Positions 24,859 through 34,085 are shown, numbered from the stretch's first letter. The stretch: DNA of 55,277 nt from Candidatus Neomicrothrix sp. UBA672 (GCA_002299135.1 DBNM01000122.1:1-55277), one strand, 5' to 3'. Notes: generated by a model not told the origin, from the letters alone. A program made the numbers and translations.

Positions 24859-25851
24859 GTGACAACAGTTGGGTTAATTGCAAATCCTTTAGCAGGGAAA
24901 GATGTTCGTAGGTTTACATCTGCTGCATCGCTCAATAGTGATAGAAGCAAAATTGAGATTCTAAGACGCTGCGTTTTGGGTGCAATAGACGCAGGAGCAG
25001 AAAAAGTTCTATTAGCTAACGACTTCAGGAACCTGGGATTGAGAGCTGTCGATGGTTTAAATCTCGGTAGCAAAATCGAAGAAATGTCATTTCATCCTGA
25101 AGGTAGACGTACAGATACTACTGAAGCAGCAAAAATATTTAAAAAAGAAGGAGTTAAATCGATCATTTCTCTAGGAGGTGATGGGACGCAACGAGATCTG
25201 GTATTGGGATGGACAGACGCTCCTTTATTGCCAATTTCTACCGGAACCAATAACGTTTTCCCATTTATGGTGGATCCAACTGTTGCTGGTACTGCCGCAG
25301 GGCTTATTGCTTCTGATGAATTAATTATTGAGGAAGTATCTCAGCGGGCAAAGGTAATCCATGTTGAATTACCAAACGGAATTAAAGATTTGGCTTTGGT
25401 TGATGTGGTTTTGGTAGATGACCGGTTAACCGGTAGCAGAGCTGTCGTTAAACCCGATTCAGTAAAACAAGTTTTAGCCGCAATCGCTAATCCGGCTTCT
25501 ATAGGGCTTGCTTCAATTGCCGGACGAAGCAAGCCGGTTTATTTCGACGATGAATCAGCTGTTTCAGTTATTTGCGATCCAAAAGCAAAGCAAGGTGTTT
25601 TCGCTCCCATCATGCCTGGTTCAGTATCTGATGTTGGGATTGTAGATATTAAAGAAGTGGAACTTGGTGAGACAATTGAACTTAATGGCCCCGGAGTATT
25701 GGCATTTGATGGAGAAAGAGATTTTGTAATGGGAGAAAATGAATCAGCAAAGGCTACAGTTTTACGCAATGGTCCAAAAGTTATAAATCCTAATTTTGCC
25801 GTTCAAACAGCAGCAGCCAATAAAGTATTTCTGAGGAAGAGGAATTCTTAA
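24859..25851 (+). CDS. acoX: AcoX-like ATP-NAD kinase family protein
   Basis: This 330-residue protein has the diacylglycerol/NAD kinase fold signature SLGGDGTQRDLVLGW (about residues 107-121) and a nearby STGTNNVFPF phosphate/nucleotide loop. Proteins of this type sit inside acetoin dehydrogenase operons as AcoX, where their role is still not established; they may modulate cofactor state. The start is GTG 24859. The gene lies between E1 beta and E2, which is the aco-operon order seen in Ralstonia and Bacillus relatives. A general NAD kinase is less likely, because such genes are not usually placed inside E1/E2 operons. Confidence 0.8.
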   Translation: MTTVGLIANPLAGKDVRRFTSAASLNSDRSKIEILRRCVLGAIDAGAEKVLLANDFRNLGLRAVDGLNLGSKIEEMSFHPEGRRTDTTEAAKIFKKEGVKSIISLGGDGTQRDLVLGWTDAPLLPISTGTNNVFPFMVDPTVAGTAAGLIASDELIIEEVSQRAKVIHVELPNGIKDLALVDVVLVDDRLTGSRAVVKPDSVKQVLAAIANPASIGLASIAGRSKPVYFDDESAVSVICDPKAKQGVFAPIMPGSVSDVGIVDIKEVELGETIELNGPGVLAFDGERDFVMGENESAKATVLRNGPKVINPNFAVQTAAANKVFLRKRNS

Positions 25852-25852
25852 T

Positions 25853-27211
25853 ATGTCATCACCTATTTATATGCCGAAATTGGGTTTAACCATGACAGAA
25901 GGCACCTTGACGGAGTGGCTAGTCAATACAGGAGAGACCGTTACTAAAGGACAACCTGTTGCTTCAATAGAGACGGACAAAATAGAAACCGAGATAGAAG
26001 CTGAAGCTGAAGGACGCTTACATCAACTATGTAAATCTGGTGAAATTTTTGAATGTGGAGTGGTTTTGGGATGGGTCTTAGAAGAAGACGAAGAACCACC
26101 TGAGACACCAGAGATTCCAGAAGTTAAAAATGACCAGATAACAACTATCGAACAAAACGAAACCCCAGGAAAAGAAACTAAAACAAAGAGTGGTCGCATC
26201 GCAGCCTCCCCAGCTGCAAAACGACTCGCAAAAGAAAAAGGATTGGATCTTTCTACGATTTCTGGAAGCGGTCCCGGTGGAAGAATAGTAGTCGAGGATG
26301 TTGAAGCATTTGCAGTAAACACATCAAGCGACTCTATTCCAGGGACTCTCGACAGTAATGCCTCTCAAGCTGCAGTTAACGAAGCGCAAAAACTGGGAGT
26401 AGACCTAAGTGCGGTACAGGCATCTTCAACAGATAGGAAGATTAGAAAATCGGATGTCCAAGCACATATAAAGAACTCTTCAAGGTCTACATCAGAAAAA
26501 CAGGAAAGCTTTTTTTATGAACCTATCGGTGAAGGGGAAAGGGTTCAGTTGACAGGAATGCGGAAAGTCATAGCTAACCGAATGCATTCAAGTCTTCAAT
26601 CGATGGCACAACTAACTCTTCATATCGATGTTGAAATGGATAAAGCGATTTCTCTACGAAAAGAGATGGAAAGCGATGATGAATTACCAGGCTATACAGA
26701 TTTTGTTATTGCATCAGTAGCACGGGCTTTGAAAGAACACCCGCAAGTAAATTCTCAAATGCTTGAAAATGAAATCCTTCAGTTGAGTGAAATAAACATT
26801 GGTATGGCTGTCGCTTTGAGTGATGGGCTGGTTGTACCTGTTGTCAGAAATGCCGACCAACTTTCCCTAAATGAAATCGCTAAAAACACTTCTCGTCTAG
26901 CAGGTCAAGCTCGAGACGGAAAATTAGCTTTGGAGGATCTTGAAGGAGGAACTTTTTCTGTTTCCTCATTAGGGATGTTCGGAGTTGATGGTTTTACACC
27001 AGTCATAAATCCTCCTAATGCAGCGATTCTAGGTGTAGGTAGGATTCGTGAGGATATAGCTTGGGACGACCAGACCCCGCGAAAAACATCCCGAATGGTG
27101 ATAAGTCTCACTTGGGATCATCGTGTTTTGGACGGAGCTCCAGCAGCTGATTTTGCAAGCACGATAAAATCAGGTCTTGAAAATCCTGAGTCTCTTCTTA
27201 ACGTCAACTAG
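25853..27211 (+). CDS. acoC: Dihydrolipoamide acyltransferase E2 of acetoin/2-oxoacid dehydrogenase complex
   Basis: E2 takes the acyl group from E1 on a swinging lipoyl arm and gives it to CoA. The 452-residue protein has an N-terminal lipoyl domain with Lys43 in IETDKIETEIEAEAEG, an E3-binding domain (AASPAAKRLAKEKGLDLSTISGSGPGGRIVVEDVE, about 120-155), then a second weaker segment of similar pattern (ASQAAVNEAQKLGVDLSAV...RKIRKSDVQAH, about 170-205), and a C-terminal catalytic domain ending in TWDHRVLDGAPAADF with the active His423-x3-Asp427-Gly. No E3 (lipoamide dehydrogenase) gene follows. It starts two bases after acoX and converges on psuG with an 8-bp overlap. Confidence 0.9.
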   Translation: MSSPIYMPKLGLTMTEGTLTEWLVNTGETVTKGQPVASIETDKIETEIEAEAEGRLHQLCKSGEIFECGVVLGWVLEEDEEPPETPEIPEVKNDQITTIEQNETPGKETKTKSGRIAASPAAKRLAKEKGLDLSTISGSGPGGRIVVEDVEAFAVNTSSDSIPGTLDSNASQAAVNEAQKLGVDLSAVQASSTDRKIRKSDVQAHIKNSSRSTSEKQESFFYEPIGEGERVQLTGMRKVIANRMHSSLQSMAQLTLHIDVEMDKAISLRKEMESDDELPGYTDFVIASVARALKEHPQVNSQMLENEILQLSEINIGMAVALSDGLVVPVVRNADQLSLNEIAKNTSRLAGQARDGKLALEDLEGGTFSVSSLGMFGVDGFTPVINPPNAAILGVGRIREDIAWDDQTPRKTSRMVISLTWDHRVLDGAPAADFASTIKSGLENPESLLNVN

Positions 27212-28118
27212 TCTCAGCCATATGAACGGCTATTTCACCTGCAACTTGCACATTATTTAATATCAGATCGACATTTGCTTCAAGAGTTAGTCCTCCACTT
27301 GCATTCGAGACTTTTGTTAATAGAAAAGGGGTAATGGCATTTCCTGTAATACCAGCCGAAACTGCTTCATCTAGACTTTCGTTTATAGCATCTTCAACAA
27401 TTTTTGTGTCTACGGATTTATCTTCTGGTATAGGAACAGCTACAAGTTGACCTGTGGTTAACCCAATCTCCCAATGTGTGTTTAACAGAAGAGCAACTTC
27501 TTTTGCTTCAGATGCGACAATTTTTAATTCTAAGTCTCTACCAGGTGTCCAGAATTCAGGAAAGATATTTGTTTTATAACCAATTATGGGTACGCCGAGC
27601 GTTTCCAAAGCTTCGAGTGTCTTTGGTATGTCAAGTATTGATTTAACACCTGCACAAACCACAGCAACAGGTATATCAGATAAAGCTTTAAGGTCAGCAG
27701 AGACATCGCCATCGGATCCGCGATGAACTCCACCAATCCCGCCAGTAGCGAAAACTTTAATGCCTGAAAGATAAGCAGCGAACATAGTAGATGCAACAGT
27801 GGTTGCACCTAATGACTTATTGGCAATTACTTCGCCTAAATTGTTGAAACTTGTTTTTGTAACTATGCCACTAGAACCCAAGAGTTCGATTTCTTCTCGA
27901 CTGACTCCTACGCGTATATAGCCATCGATTAAAGCGACAGTAGCTGGTACAACTTGAAAATCTCTCAATATCGATTCAGCTTTGAGAGCTACATCAACAT
28001 TTAACGGGGAAGGAAGTCCATGTGAGATCAGAGTCGACTCTAAAGCAACAACAGGTTTTTTCTCGTTTAAGGCGTCTTGAATTTCATCAGATATTTTTAA
28101 CATCGGTATTTCATTCAC
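27204..28118 (-). CDS. psuG: Pseudouridine-5'-phosphate glycosidase
   Basis: PsuG cleaves the C-glycosidic bond of pseudouridine 5'-phosphate to uracil and ribose 5-phosphate. The 304-residue protein keeps the family blocks VVALESTLISHGLPSP with Glu27, TKTSFNN with Lys88 at the position of the Schiff-base lysine, and FATGGIGGVHRGSDGDVSADL with Asp138. The length is normal. No psuK kinase is adjacent, so pseudouridine phosphate must come from a kinase elsewhere, or from RNA breakdown. It is divergent from the purine nucleoside phosphorylase run across 193 bp that hold no other recognisable gene, and fits that salvage neighbourhood. The start at ATG 28118 could also be Met6. Confidence 0.92.
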   Translation of the reverse strand: MNEIPMLKISDEIQDALNEKKPVVALESTLISHGLPSPLNVDVALKAESILRDFQVVPATVALIDGYIRVGVSREEIELLGSSGIVTKTSFNNLGEVIANKSLGATTVASTMFAAYLSGIKVFATGGIGGVHRGSDGDVSADLKALSDIPVAVVCAGVKSILDIPKTLEALETLGVPIIGYKTNIFPEFWTPGRDLELKIVASEAKEVALLLNTHWEIGLTTGQLVAVPIPEDKSVDTKIVEDAINESLDEAVSAGITGNAITPFLLTKVSNASGGLTLEANVDLILNNVQVAGEIAVHMAETS

Positions 28119-28311
28119 GTATATATAACTACCTTAAAAATTCTTCTTTATTGCAAAAATAGTTATTAATAGAATGTTTTTAGAGTGACTTCAGATCCCT
28201 TTATGACCTTGAGTAAATTATTCGATGTTTGTTTATAGAATTGTTTGGATATTGGTAAATCTTGAGTGAAAACACACAGTTCAGTTTTCAAGAAATTTGA
28301 TGGAGAAAAAT

Positions 28312-29136
28312 ATGACAGATCTTGACCCATACTCTCTTGCTGAGGAGGCTTCAGCAGTTTTGATTGATAAAACGAGTATCGCCAATCATGATATTGCTTT
28401 GGTTCTTGGTTCCGGATGGGCTTCAGCGATCGATGAGATCGGAGATATTTCGGCCGAAGTTGAAATGGCAACTTTGCCTGGTTTTCCTGAACCGACTGTA
28501 TTGGGACATCGTAATTTAATCCGTTCTCTCAAAGTAAAAGATAAAAATGTGCTTGTTTTAGGTGGAAGAGCGCATTTATATGAAGGCCATCGAGTCGACA
28601 CGGTTGTTCATGGCGTTCGAGTAGCAGTAGCTTCAGGTTGCAAAACTATTATTTTGACCAATGCGGCAGGTGGACTGAATCCTGAATGGTCTGTCGGCCA
28701 GCCAGTACTTATTTCTGATCAATTGAACCTTATGGGTCAGTCGCCGATGGCAGGACCGGCTCCACCAGAAGGTAAGGCAATTCGTTTTGTTGACCTAACA
28801 GAAGCCTATTCAGCGCGACTGCGACAATTAGCTCAAGAAGTAGACCCAACCCTACCCCAGGGTGTTTATGCGGGTTTACTAGGAGGTGCTTTTGAAACCC
28901 CGGCTGAAATAAAGATGTTTGCAAAAATGGGAGCTGATCTAGTTGGAATGTCTACTGTCTTAGAAACTATTGCAGCGCGACATCTTGGGGCTGAGGTTTT
29001 AGGAATTTCTCTTGTGACAAATCAGGCAGCTGGTATGTCTGAAGAGAACCTTGATCATGAGGATGTACTTGAGGCAGCGGCAGCTGCAGGTCCGCGGATG
29101 TTCAGTCTACTTTCGGGGATTTTGGAACGTCTGTGA
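28312..29136 (+). CDS. punA: Purine nucleoside phosphorylase (trimeric, PNP/MTAP family)
   Basis: PNP splits (deoxy)inosine and (deoxy)guanosine with phosphate to base and (deoxy)ribose 1-phosphate. I chose ATG 28312 because GGAG (28302-28305) lies six bases upstream; in-frame TTG 28297 and ATG 28300 are less well placed. The 274-residue protein has LVLGSGWASA for phosphate binding, GRAHLYEGH, LTNAAGGLNPEWSVG, the purine-contact GGAFETPAEIKMF, and VGMSTVLETIAARHLG. This is the trimeric type specific for 6-oxopurines. It leads the plus-strand salvage operon; its stop overlaps the GTG of the phosphomutase (GTGA at 29133-29136). Confidence 0.93.
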   Translation: MTDLDPYSLAEEASAVLIDKTSIANHDIALVLGSGWASAIDEIGDISAEVEMATLPGFPEPTVLGHRNLIRSLKVKDKNVLVLGGRAHLYEGHRVDTVVHGVRVAVASGCKTIILTNAAGGLNPEWSVGQPVLISDQLNLMGQSPMAGPAPPEGKAIRFVDLTEAYSARLRQLAQEVDPTLPQGVYAGLLGGAFETPAEIKMFAKMGADLVGMSTVLETIAARHLGAEVLGISLVTNQAAGMSEENLDHEDVLEAAAAAGPRMFSLLSGILERL

Positions 29137-30821
29137 CGAAAGAAGCCAACTTAGACGAAGCATTAGAAGTAGCTAACAAATGGCTGATCAACGATCCTGA
29201 CGAAACTACAAAAGTTGAAACCGAGAATCTTATTTCGCGCGGGGACATTGAATTTATTCAAAGATTTAGTAATTCTTTAGTCTTCGGCACTGCAGGTATA
29301 CGTGGTGCTAGGGGGGCCGGACCTATGAGAATGAACAGAGTCATGGTCAGGGTCGTAGCAACTGCAATAGCGCAAGAATTATTAAGTGATGATCAAGGAG
29401 ATGAACCCCCATTAGTAGTAGTTGGTTATGACGCGCGTTATAAGAGTCAGATTTTCGCTCAAGACTCCGTCAGGGTTTTGGCTGGACATGGAGTAAGAAG
29501 TTTAATTTTACCGAGACCTTTACCAACACCTGTTTTGGCTTACACCTCTTTATCTAAAAAAGCTAAAGCAGGAATAATGGTTACTGCTAGCCATAACCCA
29601 GCAGAAGATTCTGGGTACAAAGTTTATTGGGAAGACGGAGCTCAAATAGTAAACCCTGTCGACTTGAAGATAGCTAAAAGAATCGATTATAAAAATCCCC
29701 CCGCAAAGGAATCGTTAGCAGACTATGAAGATGCAGCGATTCTTAAGGGTGATGATGAGCTGATAAAAGAATATGTAGATTTTGCCTCTTCTTGTGTTTC
29801 ACCTGAAAGCAAACGTGAAATAAACCAGATCTATACACCTCTGCATGGAGTTGGTAAAGAAGTCTTCTTAGAGGTATTTGAAAAAGCAGGATTTAAAAAA
29901 CCAGCATTGGTTGAGAGCCAAGCAGAACCAGATCCGGATTTCCCAACTGTTGTATTCCCAAACCCAGAAGAAGAAGGGGCTTTAGACCTTGCTATTGAAC
30001 TTGCTGTTGAAAAAAACGCTGATCTGATAATTGCAAATGATCCCGATGCAGATCGACTGGCTGTCGTGGTTAGACATGAAAACAAATGGCGTTGCCTCAA
30101 TGGAAATGAAATAGGTGTTTTGTTGGCAGAACACATCCTAAGTAAGGGAAAAGGAGAAGAGAGACTTGTTGTCACAACAGTTGTTTCATCCGGCTTACTT
30201 TCTAAAATTGCAGATTTTCACAAAGTTAAATATGCGGAAACACTAACTGGATTTAAATGGATCGTCCGCCCAGGGATAGATGATAAAAGATTGAGGTTTG
30301 TTTTCGGCTATGAAGAAGCACTTGGTTTTGCATTAGGCGACTCAGTGCGAGACAAAGATGGTATTACTTCTGCTTTAGTTTTTGCAGAATTAGCAGCTGA
30401 ATTAAAAGCTGAAGACAAAACAGTAATTGATCTATTAGACGAATTATGGAACCTGCACGGTGTGCATAAAACAGCTTTGTTTACAAAAAGACTTGCCCCT
30501 GAAATAGACATTTCCGCAGACTTTATGTCTCCTTGGAGGGCCTCTCCGCCCGAACACATTGGTGAATTCGATGTTATCGAAGTAATTGATTTGTTAATTT
30601 CTGAGTCGGACTTGCCTCCAACAGATGCTCTTGTTATTAACCTTTCGAATGGTCGAATAGTCATCCGCCCCAGCGGAACTGAGCCAATGGTCAAGGTCTA
30701 TATTGAGGTCACAGAATCAGTTATTAACGACGATGTCAGGTCGGCTGAAAGGTCAGCAGACCATAAGATAGAAGACCTATTGCATGGAGTTAGCAGTTTG
30801 TTCCAAGTAGAGAAAGATTGA
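29133..30821 (+). CDS. Phosphohexomutase-family enzyme (phosphoglucomutase/phosphomannomutase; likely phosphopentomutase role)
   Basis: This 562-residue alpha-D-phosphohexomutase has the phosphoserine loop TASHNP with Ser153, the metal-binding loop DPDADR (303-308), the sugar-binding loop GYEEALG and the phosphate-binding RPSGTEP near the C-terminus. Position between PNP and DeoC implies that it converts ribose- or deoxyribose-1-phosphate to the 5-phosphate, the job of phosphopentomutase; actinobacteria often place such a PmmB-type gene next to the purine phosphorylase. Sequence alone cannot exclude glucose or mannose phosphates. GTG overlaps the previous stop. Confidence 0.9.
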   Translation: MTKEANLDEALEVANKWLINDPDETTKVETENLISRGDIEFIQRFSNSLVFGTAGIRGARGAGPMRMNRVMVRVVATAIAQELLSDDQGDEPPLVVVGYDARYKSQIFAQDSVRVLAGHGVRSLILPRPLPTPVLAYTSLSKKAKAGIMVTASHNPAEDSGYKVYWEDGAQIVNPVDLKIAKRIDYKNPPAKESLADYEDAAILKGDDELIKEYVDFASSCVSPESKREINQIYTPLHGVGKEVFLEVFEKAGFKKPALVESQAEPDPDFPTVVFPNPEEEGALDLAIELAVEKNADLIIANDPDADRLAVVVRHENKWRCLNGNEIGVLLAEHILSKGKGEERLVVTTVVSSGLLSKIADFHKVKYAETLTGFKWIVRPGIDDKRLRFVFGYEEALGFALGDSVRDKDGITSALVFAELAAELKAEDKTVIDLLDELWNLHGVHKTALFTKRLAPEIDISADFMSPWRASPPEHIGEFDVIEVIDLLISESDLPPTDALVINLSNGRIVIRPSGTEPMVKVYIEVTESVINDDVRSAERSADHKIEDLLHGVSSLFQVEKD

Positions 30822-30826
30822 AAAGA

Positions 30827-31750
30827 ATGTCTACTTCCAATATTACGTTTCGGAAAACCGGTTCTTCAATAAAAGTTACTCCAGTAGACGAAGTCTCTCT
30901 TGAAGCCAGAGCGGCATCTCTAGCAACTCGGTCAATAAAAACTGATAGTAAAAGAGCAGCTCTTCATCTTGCAATTCGTTGTATGGATCTGACAACTCTT
31001 GAAGGAGCAGATACTCCAGAAAAAGTTGCTTCATTGTGTCAAAAAGCTAAACGTCCTGATCCATCCAACCATGATGTTCCTTCTGTAGCTGCAGTATGCA
31101 TTTATCCAGAAATGGTTCATCATGCAGTGGAGGCCACCGAGGGTTCAAGCGTAAAGGTTGCAAGTGTCGCTGGTGCTTTTCCAAGTGGCCTATCAACTAT
31201 TGAAGCACGAACAGCTGATATAGCAGATGCTGTCAAAAGAGGAGCTGATGAAATAGATATAGTTTTAAATCGTTCAGCTTTTCTTGCTGGTGATGAACAA
31301 CGAGCATTTGAAGAGATTGTTGCTTCGAAAGATGCCTGTGGCAAAGCACATCTTAAAGTTATTTTAGAAGTAGGTGAACTGGGTAGCTATGACAAGATTC
31401 GGCAAGCCTCGATGCTTGCTATGACCGCTGGCGCCGATTTTATAAAAACTTCGACAGGAAAGATTTCTCAAGCATCAAGTTTGCCAAGAGTGTTATGCAT
31501 GGCAGAAGCAGTAAGGGATTTTGCCCAGCAAACGGATATTTCTGTAGGTATTAAAGCTGCGGGTGGAATTCGCACAGCGAAACAAGCTTGGCATTATCTT
31601 GTTGTGATTGGAGAAACACTGGGGACTGAATGGTTAAGTCCCGAAATGTTTCGTATTGGCGCCTCGAGCCTACTAAATGATGTGTTACTTCAATTAAAAC
31701 GTTTAGATTCAGGTAGCTATAGTGGCCCTGATTATGTAACGGTGGACTAA
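30827..31750 (+). CDS. deoC: Deoxyribose-phosphate aldolase
   Basis: DeoC cleaves 2-deoxyribose 5-phosphate to acetaldehyde and glyceraldehyde 3-phosphate through a Schiff base. The roughly 307-residue protein belongs to the longer type, with LAIRCMDLTTLEGADTPEKV at the N-terminus, VASVAGAFPSGLSTIEAR, HLKVILEVGELGS, and the Schiff-base lysine in ADFIKTSTGK. The next block, IKAAGGIRTAKQA, is also conserved. The start could be ATG 30827 or TTG 30818, which would overlap the phosphomutase stop; neither has a strong ribosome binding site. It is followed by an aldehyde dehydrogenase, which suits the acetaldehyde product. Confidence 0.93.
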   Translation: MSTSNITFRKTGSSIKVTPVDEVSLEARAASLATRSIKTDSKRAALHLAIRCMDLTTLEGADTPEKVASLCQKAKRPDPSNHDVPSVAAVCIYPEMVHHAVEATEGSSVKVASVAGAFPSGLSTIEARTADIADAVKRGADEIDIVLNRSAFLAGDEQRAFEEIVASKDACGKAHLKVILEVGELGSYDKIRQASMLAMTAGADFIKTSTGKISQASSLPRVLCMAEAVRDFAQQTDISVGIKAAGGIRTAKQAWHYLVVIGETLGTEWLSPEMFRIGASSLLNDVLLQLKRLDSGSYSGPDYVTVD

Positions 31751-33240
31751 TGGTTAATTCGAACTCTAAAGGTGGATCCAGTTTGGAAGATTTTGGGATC
31801 GAGTATGCGTCTGCGATTGAGTCAACGAGTCTTGTAAACATAAAAGATAAATACGGACTTTTCATCGACGGAAATTTTGTTGATTCTTCTTCAGGGAAAT
31901 CTTTCAAAACTTTAGATCCTTCAACAGAAAAGCCGTTGTCGGTTGTTGCGGAAGCTTCATCAGATGATGTTGACCGTGCTGTGCGCGCAGCGGGTGTTGC
32001 TTATGAAAAGTATTGGAAGAAAATGCCTGGAGCGGATAGAGCGAGATATTTGTTTCGGATAGCACGCCATCTTCAAGAAAGAGCACGAGAGTTTGCTGTT
32101 TTGGAAACCTTAGATGGAGGAAAACCTATAAAGGAAAGTCGAGATGTTGACCTTCCTTTAGCAGCTGCTCATTTTTTCTACCATGCTGGCTGGGCAGACA
32201 AATTGGAGTACGCATTTCCGCAAAGACAGTTAGAACCTCATGGTGTCGTAGGGCAAATTATTCCATGGAACTTTCCCTTATTGATGGCGGCATGGAAATT
32301 AGCTCCAGCATTGGCTTGTGGAAATACTGTTGTCTTAAAACCTGCAGAAACAACACCATTAACTGCATTGTTGTTAGCTGAAATAATAAGAGACGTGGAT
32401 TTACCTCCGGGTGTGGTGAATATTGTTACTGGAGCTGGGGAGACGGGTTCTGCGATCGTTGAACATCCAGAAGTTAACAAGCTTGCTTTCACAGGTTCCA
32501 CCGAGGTGGGTAAGTTAATTCAACGTTCGGCAATAAGGCGCAATTTGCCTTTGACATTGGAGCTCGGAGGTAAGGCTCCACATGTTATTTTTGAAGATGC
32601 AGCACTGGATCAAGCAATCGAAGGCGTTATCAATGGAATTTTCTTTAATCAAGGACACGTGTGTTGTGCTGGATCAAGGTTGCTGGTTCAAGAGTCTATT
32701 GCTGATAATTTTATAGATCGACTCCAGAAACGAATTGAGTTATTAAGGGTCGGAAACCCTCTTGACAAAAATACTGATATTGGCGCAATAAATTCACAAG
32801 CCCAATTGGAGAGGATAGATCAACTCGTCAAAGCAGGTATTGAAGAAGGGGCTGAGGTGTTTAAACCGTCGTGTTCTTTGCCTGAGAATGGATATTGGTA
32901 TCCTCCGACAGTTTTAACTGGAGTCCAACAAAGTCACCGTGTTGCTCGTGAAGAAATATTTGGACCTGTTCTAGTAGTGCAAACATTTCGAACCCCTGAA
33001 GAAGCTTTAGAAAAGGCAAACAATACTCCGTATGGTCTTTCCGCTGGTATATGGACCGAGAAAGGTTCTTTGATCCACTGGATGGCAGAGCGTTTGAGAG
33101 CGGGGGTTATTTGGGCTAATACATTTAACAAGTTTGATCCAACGAGTCCTTTTGGTGGTTATAAAGAAAGCGGTTTTGGACGTGAAGGTGGAATGCATGG
33201 TCTCGCTGCTTATTTAAAGAATAGTGGGGGGCGTTCATAG
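31750..33240 (+). CDS. Aldehyde dehydrogenase (likely acetaldehyde to acetate)
   Basis: This 496-residue NAD(P)-dependent aldehyde dehydrogenase has PWNFPLLMAAWKLAPALACGNTVVLKPAE with Lys197, the general base Glu271 in LELGGKAP, the nucleophile Cys305 in NQGHVCCAGSR, and the C-terminal EEIFGPVL and PFGGYKESGFGREGG. All catalytic residues are in place. The ATG shares a base with the deoC stop (TAATG), so it probably oxidises the acetaldehyde that DeoC makes. It is directly followed by a truncated aldehyde dehydrogenase-like gene (TAGTG overlap). Confidence 0.93.
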   Translation: MVNSNSKGGSSLEDFGIEYASAIESTSLVNIKDKYGLFIDGNFVDSSSGKSFKTLDPSTEKPLSVVAEASSDDVDRAVRAAGVAYEKYWKKMPGADRARYLFRIARHLQERAREFAVLETLDGGKPIKESRDVDLPLAAAHFFYHAGWADKLEYAFPQRQLEPHGVVGQIIPWNFPLLMAAWKLAPALACGNTVVLKPAETTPLTALLLAEIIRDVDLPPGVVNIVTGAGETGSAIVEHPEVNKLAFTGSTEVGKLIQRSAIRRNLPLTLELGGKAPHVIFEDAALDQAIEGVINGIFFNQGHVCCAGSRLLVQESIADNFIDRLQKRIELLRVGNPLDKNTDIGAINSQAQLERIDQLVKAGIEEGAEVFKPSCSLPENGYWYPPTVLTGVQQSHRVAREEIFGPVLVVQTFRTPEEALEKANNTPYGLSAGIWTEKGSLIHWMAERLRAGVIWANTFNKFDPTSPFGGYKESGFGREGGMHGLAAYLKNSGGRS

Positions 33241-34085
33241 TGACAGGAAAGATCCCTATTGCAAAGACTTATAAACTTTTTATCGATGGAGCTTTTCCTC
33301 GGTCAGAATCAGGTCGAACTTTTTCTGTAAATGACACTGAAGGTGAGCTAATAGCAAATGTTTCTCAGGCTTCCAGAAAAGATTTTCGTGAAGCAGTTCG
33401 TGCCGCTAGAGCAGCACAACTTCCTTGGGCTTCAAGGACTGCTTATAACAGAGGTCAGATTCTTTACCGTGTCGCTGAAATGCTGGAATCTAGAAAAACT
33501 GAATTTGTAGAGTTGCTCAAAAGCATTGGTGTGAACAGTAGATCAGCAACACGTGAAATTGAAGACTCCATACAGAGATGGGTGTGGTATGCGGGTTGGT
33601 CAGACAAGTACAGTCAGATATTGGGATCTGTCAATCCTGTATCAGGTCCCTATTTCAATTTTACTGTTCCTGAACCGACAGGAGTGGTCGGGATTATTGC
33701 TCCAACTGAACCCTCCATGCTGGGGTTGATCTCTAGGCTTGCACCGGCAATTGTTAGCGGAAACACGGTAGTAGTGGTTTCTGAAGGCCATAGCTCTCTG
33801 ACCTCTGTAACTATTGGTGAAGTGTTGGCTACTTCAGATGTGCCAGCGGGTGTAGTAAATATATTAACTGGGGATCAAACTGACCTGCTCCCATGGATGG
33901 TAGGACATTTGGATGTTAATGCAATTGATATCAGTGGAATTAGTCAGGAAACTGATCTGACTCTTATTGAAGAAGCTGCTTCAAATGTTAAGCGGGTGGT
34001 TTCACGGCAAGTAAATGAGGAAAGTCTAGAACTTCTTTCTGATTTTTTGGAGATGAAAACAGTATGGCATCCAATAGGGAGATAA
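33240..34085 (+). CDS. Truncated aldehyde-dehydrogenase-like protein without catalytic domain
   Basis: This 281-residue protein aligns by pattern with the first half of aldehyde dehydrogenases (KLFIDGAFPRSESGRTFSV, VRAARAAQLPWASRTAYNRGQILYRVAEML, EPTGVVGIIAPTEPSMLGLISRLAPAIVSGN) but ends where the catalytic domain should be. The glutamate base and the catalytic cysteine are therefore absent, and the cofactor-binding VLKPAE is replaced by VVSEGHSS, losing the conserved lysine. The frame is intact and the GTG start overlaps the preceding stop (TAGTG), so this looks like a maintained non-catalytic partner rather than a decaying gene. It may form mixed oligomers with, or stabilise, the active upstream enzyme. 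Confidence 0.8.
   Translation: MTGKIPIAKTYKLFIDGAFPRSESGRTFSVNDTEGELIANVSQASRKDFREAVRAARAAQLPWASRTAYNRGQILYRVAEMLESRKTEFVELLKSIGVNSRSATREIEDSIQRWVWYAGWSDKYSQILGSVNPVSGPYFNFTVPEPTGVVGIIAPTEPSMLGLISRLAPAIVSGNTVVVVSEGHSSLTSVTIGEVLATSDVPAGVVNILTGDQTDLLPWMVGHLDVNAIDISGISQETDLTLIEEAASNVKRVVSRQVNEESLELLSDFLEMKTVWHPIGR

Noticed and set aside
28119..28311. Possible RNA gene or riboswitch in the psuG-punA gap
   Set aside because: The gap is AT-rich divergent promoter space; I could not find a stable hairpin set or a conserved motif.
33240..34085. Pseudogene status of the half-length aldehyde dehydrogenase
   Set aside because: There is no frameshift or internal stop, and the gene is translationally coupled to its neighbour, so a maintained protein is more likely, though recent truncation is possible.
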